DNA of 64,000 nt from Prosthecobacter sp. SYSU 5D2 (GCF_039655865.1 NZ_JBBYXL010000001.1:124001-188000); one strand, 5' to 3'; shown: positions 8,481-16,503, counted from the stretch's first letter. Program-made: numbers and translations. Notes: a model not told the origin generated them from the sequence alone.

Positions 8481-8988
8481 AAGGGATAAGTTCCTGATAG
8501 ACCGCAAGGTCGATTTCCTGATAGCGCCGGAGGCTTTCCGCTGAGCCGGGCTGGCTGCGCAGCCAGCGCGCGACCCAGCTTAGGTGATGTTTTTCATCTT
8601 CGATCATCTGGGAAAAGGCATGCCTTGCCGGGGCAGGCAGGGCGGTATTGGCCAGCTCCGCTTGGAAGCGCAAGTGCACGCGCCGTTCGAAAATTTGCGT
8701 GAAACTGAGCACCTCCATCAGCGAGGCGGGCGGGCCGCTGTGGTGAAGATAAAAGGACTGGTAACTGCGCAGGATGCGGATGTGCGGCAGTCCGCATTCA
8801 CCAATGGCATCTGCCCAGAGCTGCGCATGCGCGGCCTCCTCCGCCGCATGGCGGGTGAGCTCCTGGCAGAGAAAGGCGCCATCGGCCAGGCCGGCCATGC
8901 GGCCAAGCAGGAGTGCGCCTTCCAGCTCGCTCTGCCTGTACCAGTTCAGCCGCCAGGCGAGCTGTTTTTGGAGATCGTCGGTTTTCAT
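8437..8988 (-). CDS. Ferritin-like diiron protein (small)
   Basis: This 183-residue, all-helical protein has the four-helix diiron pattern. An E lies in SELEGALLLGR (helix 1), EEAAH in helix 2, an E in FERRVH (helix 3), and EDEKHH in helix 4, giving two E-x-x-H pairs. The fold is that of ferritin-like oxidases, hydroxylases and MiaE-type enzymes. I cannot assign a substrate. It overlaps the upstream 238-residue diiron gene by four bases (ATGA) and the downstream methyltransferase by 44, so the three are surely co-translated. Two different diiron proteins next to carrier proteins suggest oxidation of a tethered acyl or aminoacyl group (inference). It could also be a partner or rubrerythrin-like protective protein. 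Confidence 0.82.
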   Translation of the reverse strand: MKTDDLQKQLAWRLNWYRQSELEGALLLGRMAGLADGAFLCQELTRHAAEEAAHAQLWADAIGECGLPHIRILRSYQSFYLHHSGPPASLMEVLSFTQIFERRVHLRFQAELANTALPAPARHAFSQMIEDEKHHLSWVARWLRSQPGSAESLRRYQEIDLAVYQELIPYEHQLHALPGLGRE

Positions 8989-9701
8989 GCCGCCATGATC
9001 TGGTTGATTTCTCCCGACATCTTGCGGCCTGTGAGGCGCTCCATCTTGCGGTTGATGGCCAGGATGGCGGCGAAGTCGTTCTTCTTTGCCACCGGGGTCT
9101 CGGGCACCACCAGCTCGCCGATGTGGCGGAAATGCACGGCCTCATCCAGCACGTCGTCAATTTCTTCGGGATGCTTTTGCAAGCGCAGCGCGAGCAGGTC
9201 AAAACCAAACTGGCAGTGCCTCACTTCATCCTTGGCCACCAGATTTAAAATATGCGCCAGCACTGGATCCTGCGCCTGTTTGGCATCTTTGAAAAAGCTA
9301 TGCGCGGCGAAGTGCTCGCTCATCATGTAGCGCGTCAGCAGGCGGGAAGGATGGTCAAACTTCAGGTCCAGATTCCGCCGCCGGATGGCGATGATCTCCT
9401 CATCCTGAATGGGCCGGTAGCCGACCGCCTCCAGGTATTGGGCAAAGACATGGAAGTGCTTGTAGCTCTCGAAAAGCTGCACGCTGTAAATGGCGGTGCT
9501 GGTCACGCAGTCCCACATCAGGTCCAGCACACGCGGCGTGAAGATGGGGAAAAACGATTCAATGAGCGCCGAGTCCCGCACCCGCTCCAGCAGGTCCGGC
9601 TGCTGCAGGGAAAGCTCAGGCTGGATGTCGTTCCACGCGATGTCCGTATCCAGCGTCCAGCGCGTCATTTCAGAAGTGGTCAGGTAGTCTCCGTAAGTCA
9701 T
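8985..9701 (-). CDS. Ferritin-fold diiron oxygenase/desaturase-like protein
   Basis: This 238-residue helical protein has diiron-type ligands in four helices: E in LFESYKH, E/H in SEHFAAH, DEVRH, and DEAVH. This arrangement resembles acyl-ACP desaturases, AurF-type N-oxygenases and related enzymes acting on carrier-bound or free amino substrates. I cannot pick among these by eye. It sits 19 bases after the 77-residue carrier protein gene, which is the likely substrate carrier, and overlaps the next diiron gene by four bases. A role in hydroxylation, desaturation or N-oxidation of a tethered substrate is inferred from context. Confidence 0.8.
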   Translation of the reverse strand: MTYGDYLTTSEMTRWTLDTDIAWNDIQPELSLQQPDLLERVRDSALIESFFPIFTPRVLDLMWDCVTSTAIYSVQLFESYKHFHVFAQYLEAVGYRPIQDEEIIAIRRRNLDLKFDHPSRLLTRYMMSEHFAAHSFFKDAKQAQDPVLAHILNLVAKDEVRHCQFGFDLLALRLQKHPEEIDDVLDEAVHFRHIGELVVPETPVAKKNDFAAILAINRKMERLTGRKMSGEINQIMAA

Positions 9702-9720
9702 AAGGATGCAATGTTAATGG

Positions 9721-9954
9721 TTAGGCCTTCACGGCTGCGCTTGAAATATGCCGGGCCAGACTGGTCAGGCTCGCGCCCGGAGCCAGTTCCGCCGGGGTCA
9801 GCCGCACGCCGAATTCCTCATGGATGGCGCACAGCAGCTCCACGTGGTCCATGCTGTCCAGTGCCAGCTCATTCAGCGGCACATCCTCCCGTAAAAGCGG
9901 AGCCAGACGGGGCAGGTTGAGTCGCAGACGATGAAGTGTTTGTTGAGGTGTCAT
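9721..9954 (-). CDS. Acyl/aminoacyl carrier protein (77 aa)
   Basis: This is a small acidic helical protein of normal carrier-protein length. The phosphopantetheine site LALDSMDHVEL places the modified Ser at residue 34, in the usual DS-[ML] context. Helix III follows normally. It is likely the scaffold on which the operon's enzymes work, loaded either by the SerRS-like ligase or with an acyl chain. Spacing to the diiron gene is 19 bases, and to the ligase gene upstream 50 bases, the largest gap in the operon. No phosphopantetheinyl transferase is in the operon, so a housekeeping enzyme must activate it. Confidence 0.88.
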   Translation of the reverse strand: MTPQQTLHRLRLNLPRLAPLLREDVPLNELALDSMDHVELLCAIHEEFGVRLTPAELAPGASLTSLARHISSAAVKA

Positions 9955-10004
9955 GATGTTAAAAGGGGTTCATCCATTCATGCGCAATCTTGATTCAAAA
10001 AGGA

Positions 10005-10724
10005 TCACGCCTTCGGCAAACTCGATGCCCAGCGCTCCAGGCCAAAGGCCACGCAGGCGGAGTGCGCAGCCTGGCCGCCCGCAAGACGGATCTGAAACCG
10101 CTGGCCGAAGAATCCGCCATGACGGTTGATGCTGGCAATGGCCAGCCCGTCAGGCAGGCAGTATTCCATCTTCGTTTTTAGCAGCTTTTGCATCCGCGCC
10201 TTGCCCAGAGCCTCTGCCTTCGGCAGAAAGAAAGGATCGCTCGCCTCGGCCCAGTCGCCTCGGATGGCGAATTCGCCCGCCATTTGTGCGATGTCCTGCT
10301 GCATGGAGAAAAGCGATTCTTCAATCCACTCCTGCCCACCGATGAAGATCAGTTCGCGCATTTGAAACTCCACCTGGCGTCTCCCCGGCTTCAGTTCTCC
10401 AGGGATTTCGTTGCGGAAGCAATGCCCACGGGCGGCGAGCACACGTCCGCCTGCTTCCGTGAGCGTTTGGTTTTCCAGCGCAGCGTAAGCGTGATAACAG
10501 ACAGCAGGAGAGAGATCATAAGGGGTGGCTTCAAGTTGTTCTTCGGCCGCTTCCGGCTGCGCATTCGCGGCGGCCGTCATCAGCAGTTGGGGAAAGGATT
10601 CGTAGTATCCCGCACGGCGCAGGGTCACTCGCGGGATCAGCACCGGCCAGGCATGCTCCGCAGCCTCGTGGGCCAGGGACCAGGTGCGCAGACGGCCGTC
10701 AATGTGTTCAAGCTGGGCATTCAT
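10005..10724 (-). CDS. Class II aaRS-like amino acid:[carrier protein] ligase
   Basis: This 239-residue protein resembles the catalytic core of atypical (methanogen-type) seryl-tRNA synthetase without a tRNA-binding arm. Known homologues activate glycine or alanine with ATP and load it onto a phosphopantetheinyl carrier protein. Visible motifs are the motif 2 Arg in HCFRNE (residues 101-106) and motif 3 in FGLERW (227-232). The three expected zinc ligands are C76 in PAVCYHAY, E124 in QMRELIF and C224 in HSACVAF. ATG 10724 overlaps the stop of the 95-residue carrier gene as ATGA, so this is the coupled partner pair typical of the family. A start at 10739 is possible but less likely. The amino acid used cannot be read from the sequence. 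Confidence 0.88.
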   Translation of the reverse strand: MNAQLEHIDGRLRTWSLAHEAAEHAWPVLIPRVTLRRAGYYESFPQLLMTAAANAQPEAAEEQLEATPYDLSPAVCYHAYAALENQTLTEAGGRVLAARGHCFRNEIPGELKPGRRQVEFQMRELIFIGGQEWIEESLFSMQQDIAQMAGEFAIRGDWAEASDPFFLPKAEALGKARMQKLLKTKMEYCLPDGLAIASINRHGGFFGQRFQIRLAGGQAAHSACVAFGLERWASSLPKA

Positions 10725-11008
10725 AGGGAGGCAGGGCAAAAGGCTTGGGTGATGGCGGCGATGCTATGGAAGTGTTTCATGGAGACCTTTTCATCCGGCA
10801 CCGGTGCACCGGTCATTTCTTCGATCAGACCGATCACGTGAAGGATGGCCATGCTATCAATGCGGCCGTTTTCAAACAGCGGGGTCTCTGCCGAAACGGG
10901 TGTGGCATCCACGGGGGAGAGGCGCAGCGTCGGCAGCATTTCATTGACGAGATGCAGCAGAGCAGCCTCCATCTGGAGGGTATCAAGCGTGGTGGCGGGC
11001 GAGGACAT
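10721..11008 (-). CDS. Carrier protein cognate to the amino acid ligase (95 aa)
   Basis: This carrier protein has the attachment site NGRIDSMAILHVIGLIEEM, with Ser at residue 52. The Gly-Arg-Ile-Asp-Ser form and the long N-terminal helix match carrier proteins encoded beside SerRS-like ligases (family knowledge). ATG 11008 is preferred to 11044 because the longer form adds a Pro/Ser-rich leader. It overlaps the upstream SDR gene by 26 bases and the ligase start by 4, showing tight coupling. It is probably the direct acceptor of the activated amino acid. Its sequence is clearly different from the 77-residue carrier, suggesting separate jobs. Confidence 0.88.
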   Translation of the reverse strand: MSSPATTLDTLQMEAALLHLVNEMLPTLRLSPVDATPVSAETPLFENGRIDSMAILHVIGLIEEMTGAPVPDEKVSMKHFHSIAAITQAFCPASL

Positions 11009-11978
11009 GGTGGGTAACGAGGGTGGAGAGTTTCCGCCAGTCATAGGCGGGTTCGGGGTTCAGAGATTCGGCCAGCGCGGTGGCATAAACTCGGGAATGC
11101 AGCAGGCCCGGCAGAAAGGATTTTGAATCCGTGCACACACGCTGGAAAAGCAGGTCGCCGCTTTGCTGCACAGTCTGCTCAAAAAGGGCAAAGGTCTCCG
11201 CATCCACGATCTCCGGCGCGGCGATGGCACCGCTGCGCCAGCCTGCGCTGGTGCTGGCAAAATCCTGTGCCACATGCTGGATCAGCTCGCCCAGCCGGGG
11301 GCTTCTGCCGCCTGCGCACACATGGATGACGGGCGGTGCCGCATCGGCCAGGGCCGCACTCACCACCCCACGTGCCGCGTGCTCGGTGGAGATCATATCC
11401 ACCGGCGTCTCTGCCGTGCCTGGCATCATGGGGATGAGGCCCTTCCACAGCCAGAACAGCAGGTGATGCAGCGCCCCGCGCTTGCGCACGCTGCCATCCA
11501 CTTCACTGCCTGCCACGATGGACAGCCGGGCGATGCAGACCGGCAGTCCGCTGGCCAGCACCCGCTGCTCCGCCTCCCACTTGCTCTGCTCATAGGCATT
11601 CACAAAGGCACTCGGCTCAGGCAGGCTGTTTTCTGGAATCAGCCCCCCGTCCAGGCCACACACACAGGCCGTGCTGACATGCACAAAGCGTTTCAGCGCC
11701 GGACAACCGACCGCAAAGTCTAACAAGTTTTGCGTCATCTCCACATTCACTTCACGCAGAGTCTGCAGAGGCGCATTGAAGGTCGTGCTGGCCGCGCAAT
11801 GGATGATGATTTCACAGGCTCGCGCTGCATCCAGCTCATCTTCACGCAGCAGCGCCACGTGCTCCATGACGGGTGCTGCAGTCACATCCCGCACCCTGGC
11901 CATCACCTGATGCCCGGCGAGCTGCCTCGCAACTTCATGCCCAATGTTTCCAGTTAGGCCAGTGAGTAATATTTTCAT
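10983..11978 (-). CDS. Extended SDR / thioester reductase-like protein
   Basis: This 331-residue NAD(P)-binding protein starts MKILLTGLTGNIGHEVARQL, the TGxxGxxG nucleotide motif. The active-site YxxxK appears in AYEQSKWEAEQ, with a preceding VHVSTACVCG serine/threonine strand. The overall layout is that of extended SDRs, including the reductase domains that release carrier-bound thioesters as aldehydes or alcohols. In this operon it could reduce a tethered aminoacyl or ketoacyl group (inference). A plain epimerase or ketoreductase cannot be excluded. It lies two bases after the KAS III-like gene and overlaps the carrier gene. Confidence 0.82.
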   Translation of the reverse strand: MKILLTGLTGNIGHEVARQLAGHQVMARVRDVTAAPVMEHVALLREDELDAARACEIIIHCAASTTFNAPLQTLREVNVEMTQNLLDFAVGCPALKRFVHVSTACVCGLDGGLIPENSLPEPSAFVNAYEQSKWEAEQRVLASGLPVCIARLSIVAGSEVDGSVRKRGALHHLLFWLWKGLIPMMPGTAETPVDMISTEHAARGVVSAALADAAPPVIHVCAGGRSPRLGELIQHVAQDFASTSAGWRSGAIAAPEIVDAETFALFEQTVQQSGDLLFQRVCTDSKSFLPGLLHSRVYATALAESLNPEPAYDWRKLSTLVTHHVLARHHA

Positions 11979-11980
11979 GT

Positions 11981-12964
11981 TTAGATGAGATCTGTGATTT
12001 CAAGAATGATGGCCGACCAGCTCGAGCCGAAGCCATACGCAAAGAGCAGCACCCGCTGCCCCGGCCTGAGAACGCCTGTCGCCCGCGCCTGCTCCAGCAT
12101 CAAAAAGCTGTCCGCCGCGATGGTGTGGCCAAAGCGCTGCCGCGGAATAAAAAGCCGGTCCTCAGGAATGCCGCACAGCCGCAGCAGGATGGGCCAGCTT
12201 GCAGCATTCACACCCGTCGGGATCACCAGATCCACGTCCCCGGCTTTGAGGTCCGCCTTGGCCAGCACCCGGCGCACGGTCATCGCCGCAGTTGGAAAAT
12301 AGGCCGCGATGATCTCGCTCTGCCGCGTGGGCACGTCCCAATACCAGCCTTTGGAAATTTGGTGATGCGCCAGCCACCGATAGCGCAGGTTCTCACGCGA
12401 GACTACCACCGCGCAGGCCGCATCACTTACTACATTATAAAGTACCTCCCGCATGGCCCCTTGTGGAAAAGCATCCGCGCCCACGCACAGCACATGCTCC
12501 AGATCCGGCTCTGCCATCAGCAGCGCACGAGCCTGCCGAAGGGCGGAAAACATCCCTGCGCATCCCTGCTGAGCCACGCCGCTGATGAAAGCCCGCTCCA
12601 GCCCCAGCGCATCTTGCAGCCAGCTCGCCTGATAACAAAACATCCCCAGCAGTCCCGTGTCCCCCGGCTTCTCGCTCTGCCGCAGATGAGCCGAAGGCAA
12701 GGCTCCCCCACACAACAGCGCACCGATCTCCTCCGCCTTCAGTCCCGCCGCATCCAGCGCGCCCTGCCCTGCCTTCAATGCCAGCGCATGGATGTCATCA
12801 CCAATCCACGCACCGTCAAAACCGAAGGCCCGCAAGTTCTCATGCGGTGACGACACATCCAGTTCATCGAGCGGCAGGAACCTGTCCGGTAGCAGCGCCC
12901 GGTGTGACCGGATTCCCGGCAGCGCTATTAAGTCTGAGTTGGCGTGTGTCTCGTCTTGTTTCAT
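11981..12964 (-). CDS. KAS III-like (FabH-type) condensing enzyme with altered triad
   Basis: This 327-residue thiolase-fold protein is the first gene of the operon. The nucleophile is C135 in QQGCAGMFSAL. By spacing (30 residues between them, as in FabH) the usual His and Asn positions are T250 in IPTGVN and H280 in RFGHTIAADS. The triad therefore reads Cys-Thr-His rather than Cys-His-Asn. Relatives with changed triads often transfer acyl groups rather than perform decarboxylating condensation (family knowledge), so an acyltransferase or atypical condensation role is plausible. ATG 12964 is chosen; a TTG at 12991 would extend the protein by nine residues into the divergent promoter region. 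Confidence 0.85.
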   Translation of the reverse strand: MKQDETHANSDLIALPGIRSHRALLPDRFLPLDELDVSSPHENLRAFGFDGAWIGDDIHALALKAGQGALDAAGLKAEEIGALLCGGALPSAHLRQSEKPGDTGLLGMFCYQASWLQDALGLERAFISGVAQQGCAGMFSALRQARALLMAEPDLEHVLCVGADAFPQGAMREVLYNVVSDAACAVVVSRENLRYRWLAHHQISKGWYWDVPTRQSEIIAAYFPTAAMTVRRVLAKADLKAGDVDLVIPTGVNAASWPILLRLCGIPEDRLFIPRQRFGHTIAADSFLMLEQARATGVLRPGQRVLLFAYGFGSSWSAIILEITDLI

Positions 12965-13003
12965 CACGGCACCACCAATGCCGCGCCGCAAGACCCCGTG
13001 TTA

Positions 13004-13039
13004 ATTGATAAAACGCGATCGTGTATTGAGCAGATCAAT
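13004..13039. promoter_or_regulatory. LysR-type operator between the divergent regulator and operon
   Basis: ATTGA-GCAGA-TCAAT (13025-13039) is a perfect inverted repeat with the T-N11-A spacing of LysR-family boxes. It lies 20 bases before the GTG of the LysR gene and about 60 before the operon. A second half-site ATTGAT (13004-13009) and a near-palindrome centred on CGATCG (13016-13021) lie beside it and could be the activation site. Confidence 0.6.
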
Positions 13040-13059
13040 GATCCCGCTACGCTGCGCCG

Positions 13060-13944
13060 GTGAACATCCACCACCTGGAACTCTTTTATTACGTGGCCAA
13101 GCACCGGGGTGTCAGCGCTGCGGCGCGGCACATTCCTTATGGCATCCAGCAGCCCGCCATCAGCGCCCAGATCATCCAGCTTGAGGACAGCCTGGGCATC
13201 ACCTTGTTTCAGCGCCGCCCGTTTGAACTGACGCCGGAAGGCCGCGAGCTTTTTACCCACATCGAGCCTTTTTTCACCGGCCTGCCCAAGCTCGCCGACA
13301 GGCTCCGGGGCGGGCGCGAGATCCGCCTGCGCATTGGTGCACCTGCTGCCATCCAGCAGAATTATCTGCCCCGCATCCTGAAGGCCATGCGCCGCCGGTT
13401 TGCCCGGCTGGAATTCAGCCTCCTCACTGGCAGCCAGAGCGAGTTCGAAGCCTGCCTCCTGGCGGATGAACTCGACATCGCCGTCACCAGCGTCTTTGGC
13501 AAACCCGCCCCCGGCCTGCGCCAGCATGAGCTTCTCTCCCTTCCGCTCGCCCTCATGGTGCCGGAAAAAAGCCGCATCAAAAGCCCCCAGGATCTCTGGA
13601 AACAGGACCGCATTGATGAACCGCTTATCTGTGTGGATTCCGCCGATGCCCTCTGCCGCTGCTTCCAGCATGAACTCCAGCGCCGCAAGATCGAATGGTT
13701 CCCTTCCCTGGAACTCGCCTCGCTGGATCTCGTGGCCGAATATGCCGCGCAGGGATTTGGGATCGGCTTGGTCCTGGACCAGCCGGATCACCGCCCTCCT
13801 CCCGGCACACGACGCCTGTCGCTGATCGATTTCCCCCGGCTCACTTACGTAGCCATGTGGCCCGGCAAGCCCACCCCGATGATCGAATCCTTTCTTCAAG
13901 GTGCACAGGGAATGGCGGTCGAACTTGGCAATCTGAAACCCTGA
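13060..13944 (+). CDS. LysR-family transcriptional regulator
   Basis: This 294-residue regulator has an N-terminal winged helix-turn-helix (residues 1-60: LELFYYVAKHRGVSAAARH, then QQPAISAQIIQLEDSLGI and LFQRRP). A periplasmic-binding-like effector domain follows from about residue 90 (LRIGAPAAIQQNYLPRIL). It starts with GTG at 13060, directly preceding the HTH helix at the normal distance. It is divergent from the eight-gene carrier-protein operon across a 95-base spacer holding a T-N11-A box, the classical arrangement for a LysR protein controlling the opposite operon. The effector is likely a pathway substrate or intermediate (inference). Confidence 0.92.
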   Translation: MNIHHLELFYYVAKHRGVSAAARHIPYGIQQPAISAQIIQLEDSLGITLFQRRPFELTPEGRELFTHIEPFFTGLPKLADRLRGGREIRLRIGAPAAIQQNYLPRILKAMRRRFARLEFSLLTGSQSEFEACLLADELDIAVTSVFGKPAPGLRQHELLSLPLALMVPEKSRIKSPQDLWKQDRIDEPLICVDSADALCRCFQHELQRRKIEWFPSLELASLDLVAEYAAQGFGIGLVLDQPDHRPPPGTRRLSLIDFPRLTYVAMWPGKPTPMIESFLQGAQGMAVELGNLKP

Positions 13945-13952
13945 CATTGGGC

Positions 13953-13990
13953 AACAAAAAACCCGGCCCACCTTACGGCAGACCGGGGTT
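13953..13990 (-). terminator. Intrinsic terminator of the Gfo/Idh operon (shared with lysR)
   Basis: On the minus strand AACCCCGG pairs with CCGGGTT with one bulge, followed by TTTTTTGTTG. The hairpin lies between the convergent LysR and Gfo/Idh genes and is oriented best for the minus strand. Confidence 0.7.
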
Positions 13991-14022
13991 GATTGAGTGC
14001 TATTTGTTAGACGACCGTCTGC

Positions 14023-15417
14023 TTAGATGATCTCGACGCCTTCGACCTTGACGCCGGGGATGGCGACGGGGTAGCCGCCGTCGCCATCGGGTTTGGCGGG
14101 GGGCTCGGTCTCGGCGGTGACGATGGCGGGCATGTGCTGAACTTTGGAGTTGAAGCACTCGTCCCAGGTGATCTCCTTGCCGGAGTAGGTGGCCATGCGG
14201 CCCATGACGGCGGTCATGGTGGATTCGGCACCGTAGTAGGCGTTGTTGATGGGGGTGTTATCCCGCACGGCTGCCTGGAGGATGTCGTGCTCGATCTGAT
14301 AGGGGTCAGGATCGCTGCTGCGGCGGGACCGCTTCGGCTTGGCGGCCTCGGCCAGCGGATCTTCTCCACCGACGGGGCGGTATTTCCAGATGACGTTGCC
14401 TTTGTGATCCACGGCGTAGCAGTTGGGCTTGTTGTCCAGGTAGATCTTGCCTTTGGTGCCGGTGAACTCTTCGCGCACGGCGTTGTACACGCCGGACTGG
14501 TGGCGGCACTGGCTGTTGATGCGGACGCCATTTTCATAGGTGAACTCGACGTAATGGTGGTCGAAGATCTGGCCGAATTTTTTGTCGGTGCGCTGCTCGC
14601 GGCCGCCCATGCCCTGGGCGCTGACGGGATGGCCACCGATGAACCAGTTGGCGACGTCAATGTTATGGATGTGCTGCTCGTTGATGTGATCGCCGCAGAG
14701 CCAGGTGAAAAAGTACCAGTTGTTGAGCTGGTACATGAGCTCGGACTGGCCGGGCTGTTTGTCACGGAACCAGATGCCGCCGCCGTTCCAATAGACCTGG
14801 CCGGAGACGATGTCGCCGATGATGTTCTGCTCCTTGACCTGCTTGAGGGCTTCTTTGTAGCAGTTCTGGTAACGGCGCTGGAGGCCGACGACGACCTTGA
14901 GGTTTTTTTCATCGGCGATTTTGGCCATCTCGAGGACTTTGCGAACGCCGGGGGCGTCCACGGCGACGGGCTTCTCCATGAAGACGTGCTTGCCGGCATT
15001 GACGGCGGCTTCGAAGTGATAAGGGCGGAAGCCGGGAGGGGTGGTGAGGATGACGAGGTCGCAGGTGTCAATGACCTCCTTGTAGCCGTCGAGCCCGGCA
15101 TAGATGCGGGAGTCGTCCACTTTGACTTTTTCCGCGTGTTTGGTGCGGAGGTTGGAGAGGGCGCCCTCGGCTTTTTCTTTGAAGGCATCCGCGACGGCAT
15201 AAAGCTCCACGCCTTCCTGCTTGGTGCTGAGGGCCTGGTTGGCGGCGCCTGAGCCGCGGCCGCCGGTGCCGATGAGGCCGACTTTGATGCGGTCGCTGCC
15301 GGCCACATTGGCAGACTGGGCGATGGTGAGGCCGCTGGTGGCGACGGTGACGGCGGTGGCCGCGGCGGTTTTGCCGATGAAGTCGCGGCGGGTGGTGGGG
15401 GTCGTTTCGGTATTCAT
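14023..15417 (-). CDS. Tat-exported Gfo/Idh/MocA-family oxidoreductase
   Basis: This 464-residue NAD(P)-dependent oxidoreductase probably acts on a sugar or polyol. A twin-arginine signal (TTRRDFIGKTAAATAV) precedes the Rossmann motif VGLIGTGGRGSG, and the family EKP motif is seen in MEKPVAVD. The C-terminal beta-sheet dimerisation domain is complete. Tat export of cofactor-loaded Gfo/Idh enzymes is common in planctomycetes and verrucomicrobia. ATG 15417 is selected since it gives the Tat leader directly; the ORF extends to 15456. It follows the TIM-barrel isomerase by 48 bases, forming a two-gene operon plausibly for an uncommon carbohydrate such as a keto-sugar or inositol (inference). Confidence 0.92.
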   Translation of the reverse strand: MNTETTPTTRRDFIGKTAAATAVTVATSGLTIAQSANVAGSDRIKVGLIGTGGRGSGAANQALSTKQEGVELYAVADAFKEKAEGALSNLRTKHAEKVKVDDSRIYAGLDGYKEVIDTCDLVILTTPPGFRPYHFEAAVNAGKHVFMEKPVAVDAPGVRKVLEMAKIADEKNLKVVVGLQRRYQNCYKEALKQVKEQNIIGDIVSGQVYWNGGGIWFRDKQPGQSELMYQLNNWYFFTWLCGDHINEQHIHNIDVANWFIGGHPVSAQGMGGREQRTDKKFGQIFDHHYVEFTYENGVRINSQCRHQSGVYNAVREEFTGTKGKIYLDNKPNCYAVDHKGNVIWKYRPVGGEDPLAEAAKPKRSRRSSDPDPYQIEHDILQAAVRDNTPINNAYYGAESTMTAVMGRMATYSGKEITWDECFNSKVQHMPAIVTAETEPPAKPDGDGGYPVAIPGVKVEGVEII

Positions 15418-15465
15418 GGGATCGTTCGGTTGGTTCAGTTCAAAAGGGTCTAACAAAGAGTAACT

Positions 15466-16320
15466 TCAGGCATTCCAGGCTTTCTTGATCACCTCGATGC
15501 CTTCGAGGTAAACCTGGTCAGGTGAGGGGAAGAAATCACGCCAGACGCGGGTGGCGGCGGCGAGGTCCGGCAGGGAGCCGCCGAAGGCCTCGATGGTCAT
15601 CCAGCCGTCGTAGCCCAGGGACTTCAGCTTCTGGATCTGCTCCGTGATGTTGATGTGGCCGCGTCCGGGAGTGCCACGGTCGTTTTCGGAGATGTGGACA
15701 TGGTTCAGCTTGCCAGAATTATAAACGGTCTCGATGGCGGTGAAGGGGCACTTTTCCTCGATGTTCGCATGGAAGGTGTCATACATCGTGCCGAAGTTGG
15801 CGTGGTCCACGCGCTTGGCGTAGCTGGCGGCCTGCTCCATGGTGTTGAGGAGGTGGGATTCAAAGCGGTTCAGCGCTTCGATGGCGCATTTGACGCCGGC
15901 TGCTTCGGCGACGGGGGAGATGGCGCGATGCACTTCAGCAGCGCGGTTCAGCTCTTCCTCAGTGGGATATTTGCCGGTGAACTGGCCGAGCACCTGGTAA
16001 TAAGGGCCGCAGAGGGTCTGCACGCCGGCATTATGGGCGCACTCCAGAACGCGCTTCAGGTGGTCAATGGCACCCTGGCGGTTGGCGGCGTCGGGGCTGA
16101 TGGCATTGTGCGCTTCATCAGGCAGGACGGTGACGGCGGTGGCCTCCAGGCCATTGTCCCTCAGCACGCGGCCGATGGTGGCAAAGTGGGCGGCATTGCT
16201 GACATCGAAGATGGGGATCTCCACACCGTCGTAGCCGGCGGCCTTGAGTTTCTCGATGACGGGGAAGTTTTCTTCGGTCACGTGACCGGTCCAAAGGAGG
16301 AGATTAAAGCCGATTTTCAT
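15466..16320 (-). CDS. Sugar phosphate isomerase/epimerase (TIM barrel)
   Basis: This 284-residue protein is of the xylose isomerase-like TIM-barrel family (AP-endonuclease 2 fold), near hydroxypyruvate isomerase and D-tagatose 3-epimerase types. The opening strand MKIGFNLLLWTG, AAGYDGVEIPIFD, the catalytic-type Glu in CAIEALNRFES, HVHISENDRGTPGRGHI and DGWMTIEAFGG give the usual metal-site Glu/Asp/His pattern. ATG 16320 is preferred; the ORF could start at 16422 but the added residues are not protein-like. It is the first gene of an operon with the Gfo/Idh oxidoreductase. No signal peptide is present, so the two products act in different compartments. Confidence 0.9.
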   Translation of the reverse strand: MKIGFNLLLWTGHVTEENFPVIEKLKAAGYDGVEIPIFDVSNAAHFATIGRVLRDNGLEATAVTVLPDEAHNAISPDAANRQGAIDHLKRVLECAHNAGVQTLCGPYYQVLGQFTGKYPTEEELNRAAEVHRAISPVAEAAGVKCAIEALNRFESHLLNTMEQAASYAKRVDHANFGTMYDTFHANIEEKCPFTAIETVYNSGKLNHVHISENDRGTPGRGHINITEQIQKLKSLGYDGWMTIEAFGGSLPDLAAATRVWRDFFPSPDQVYLEGIEVIKKAWNA

Positions 16321-16503
16321 GGATAGGGGAAGGCAGACTAGAAAAGCGCCGGGGAAACCGCAAGACTTGCTTTCCGGCGATTTCGGGACGCGAACCCCTG
16401 TCAACGACGCGACCCGCCCCAAGGTTTCATGTTGAACAAAGCAATCTCAAAACCATACTCATAGCTGGTCCCCATTCTTTTTCTTAACCCACCCGCCCTC
16501 ACG

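Noticed and set aside
7452-8489. A 345-codon open frame on the plus strand
   Set aside because: It is antisense to the methyltransferase and contains no motif.
9721-11008. Carrier-protein genes as part of fatty-acid biosynthesis
   Set aside because: No fabD, fabG or fabF is adjacent, and the ligase, diiron and methyltransferase genes do not fit that pathway.
12964-13971. A 335-codon open frame on the minus strand
   Set aside because: It is antisense to the LysR gene, which has clear helix-turn-helix and effector domains.
15418-15465. The 48-base gap between isomerase and Gfo/Idh genes as a separate promoter
   Set aside because: No -10/-35 pair was seen, and the short spacing fits one operon.
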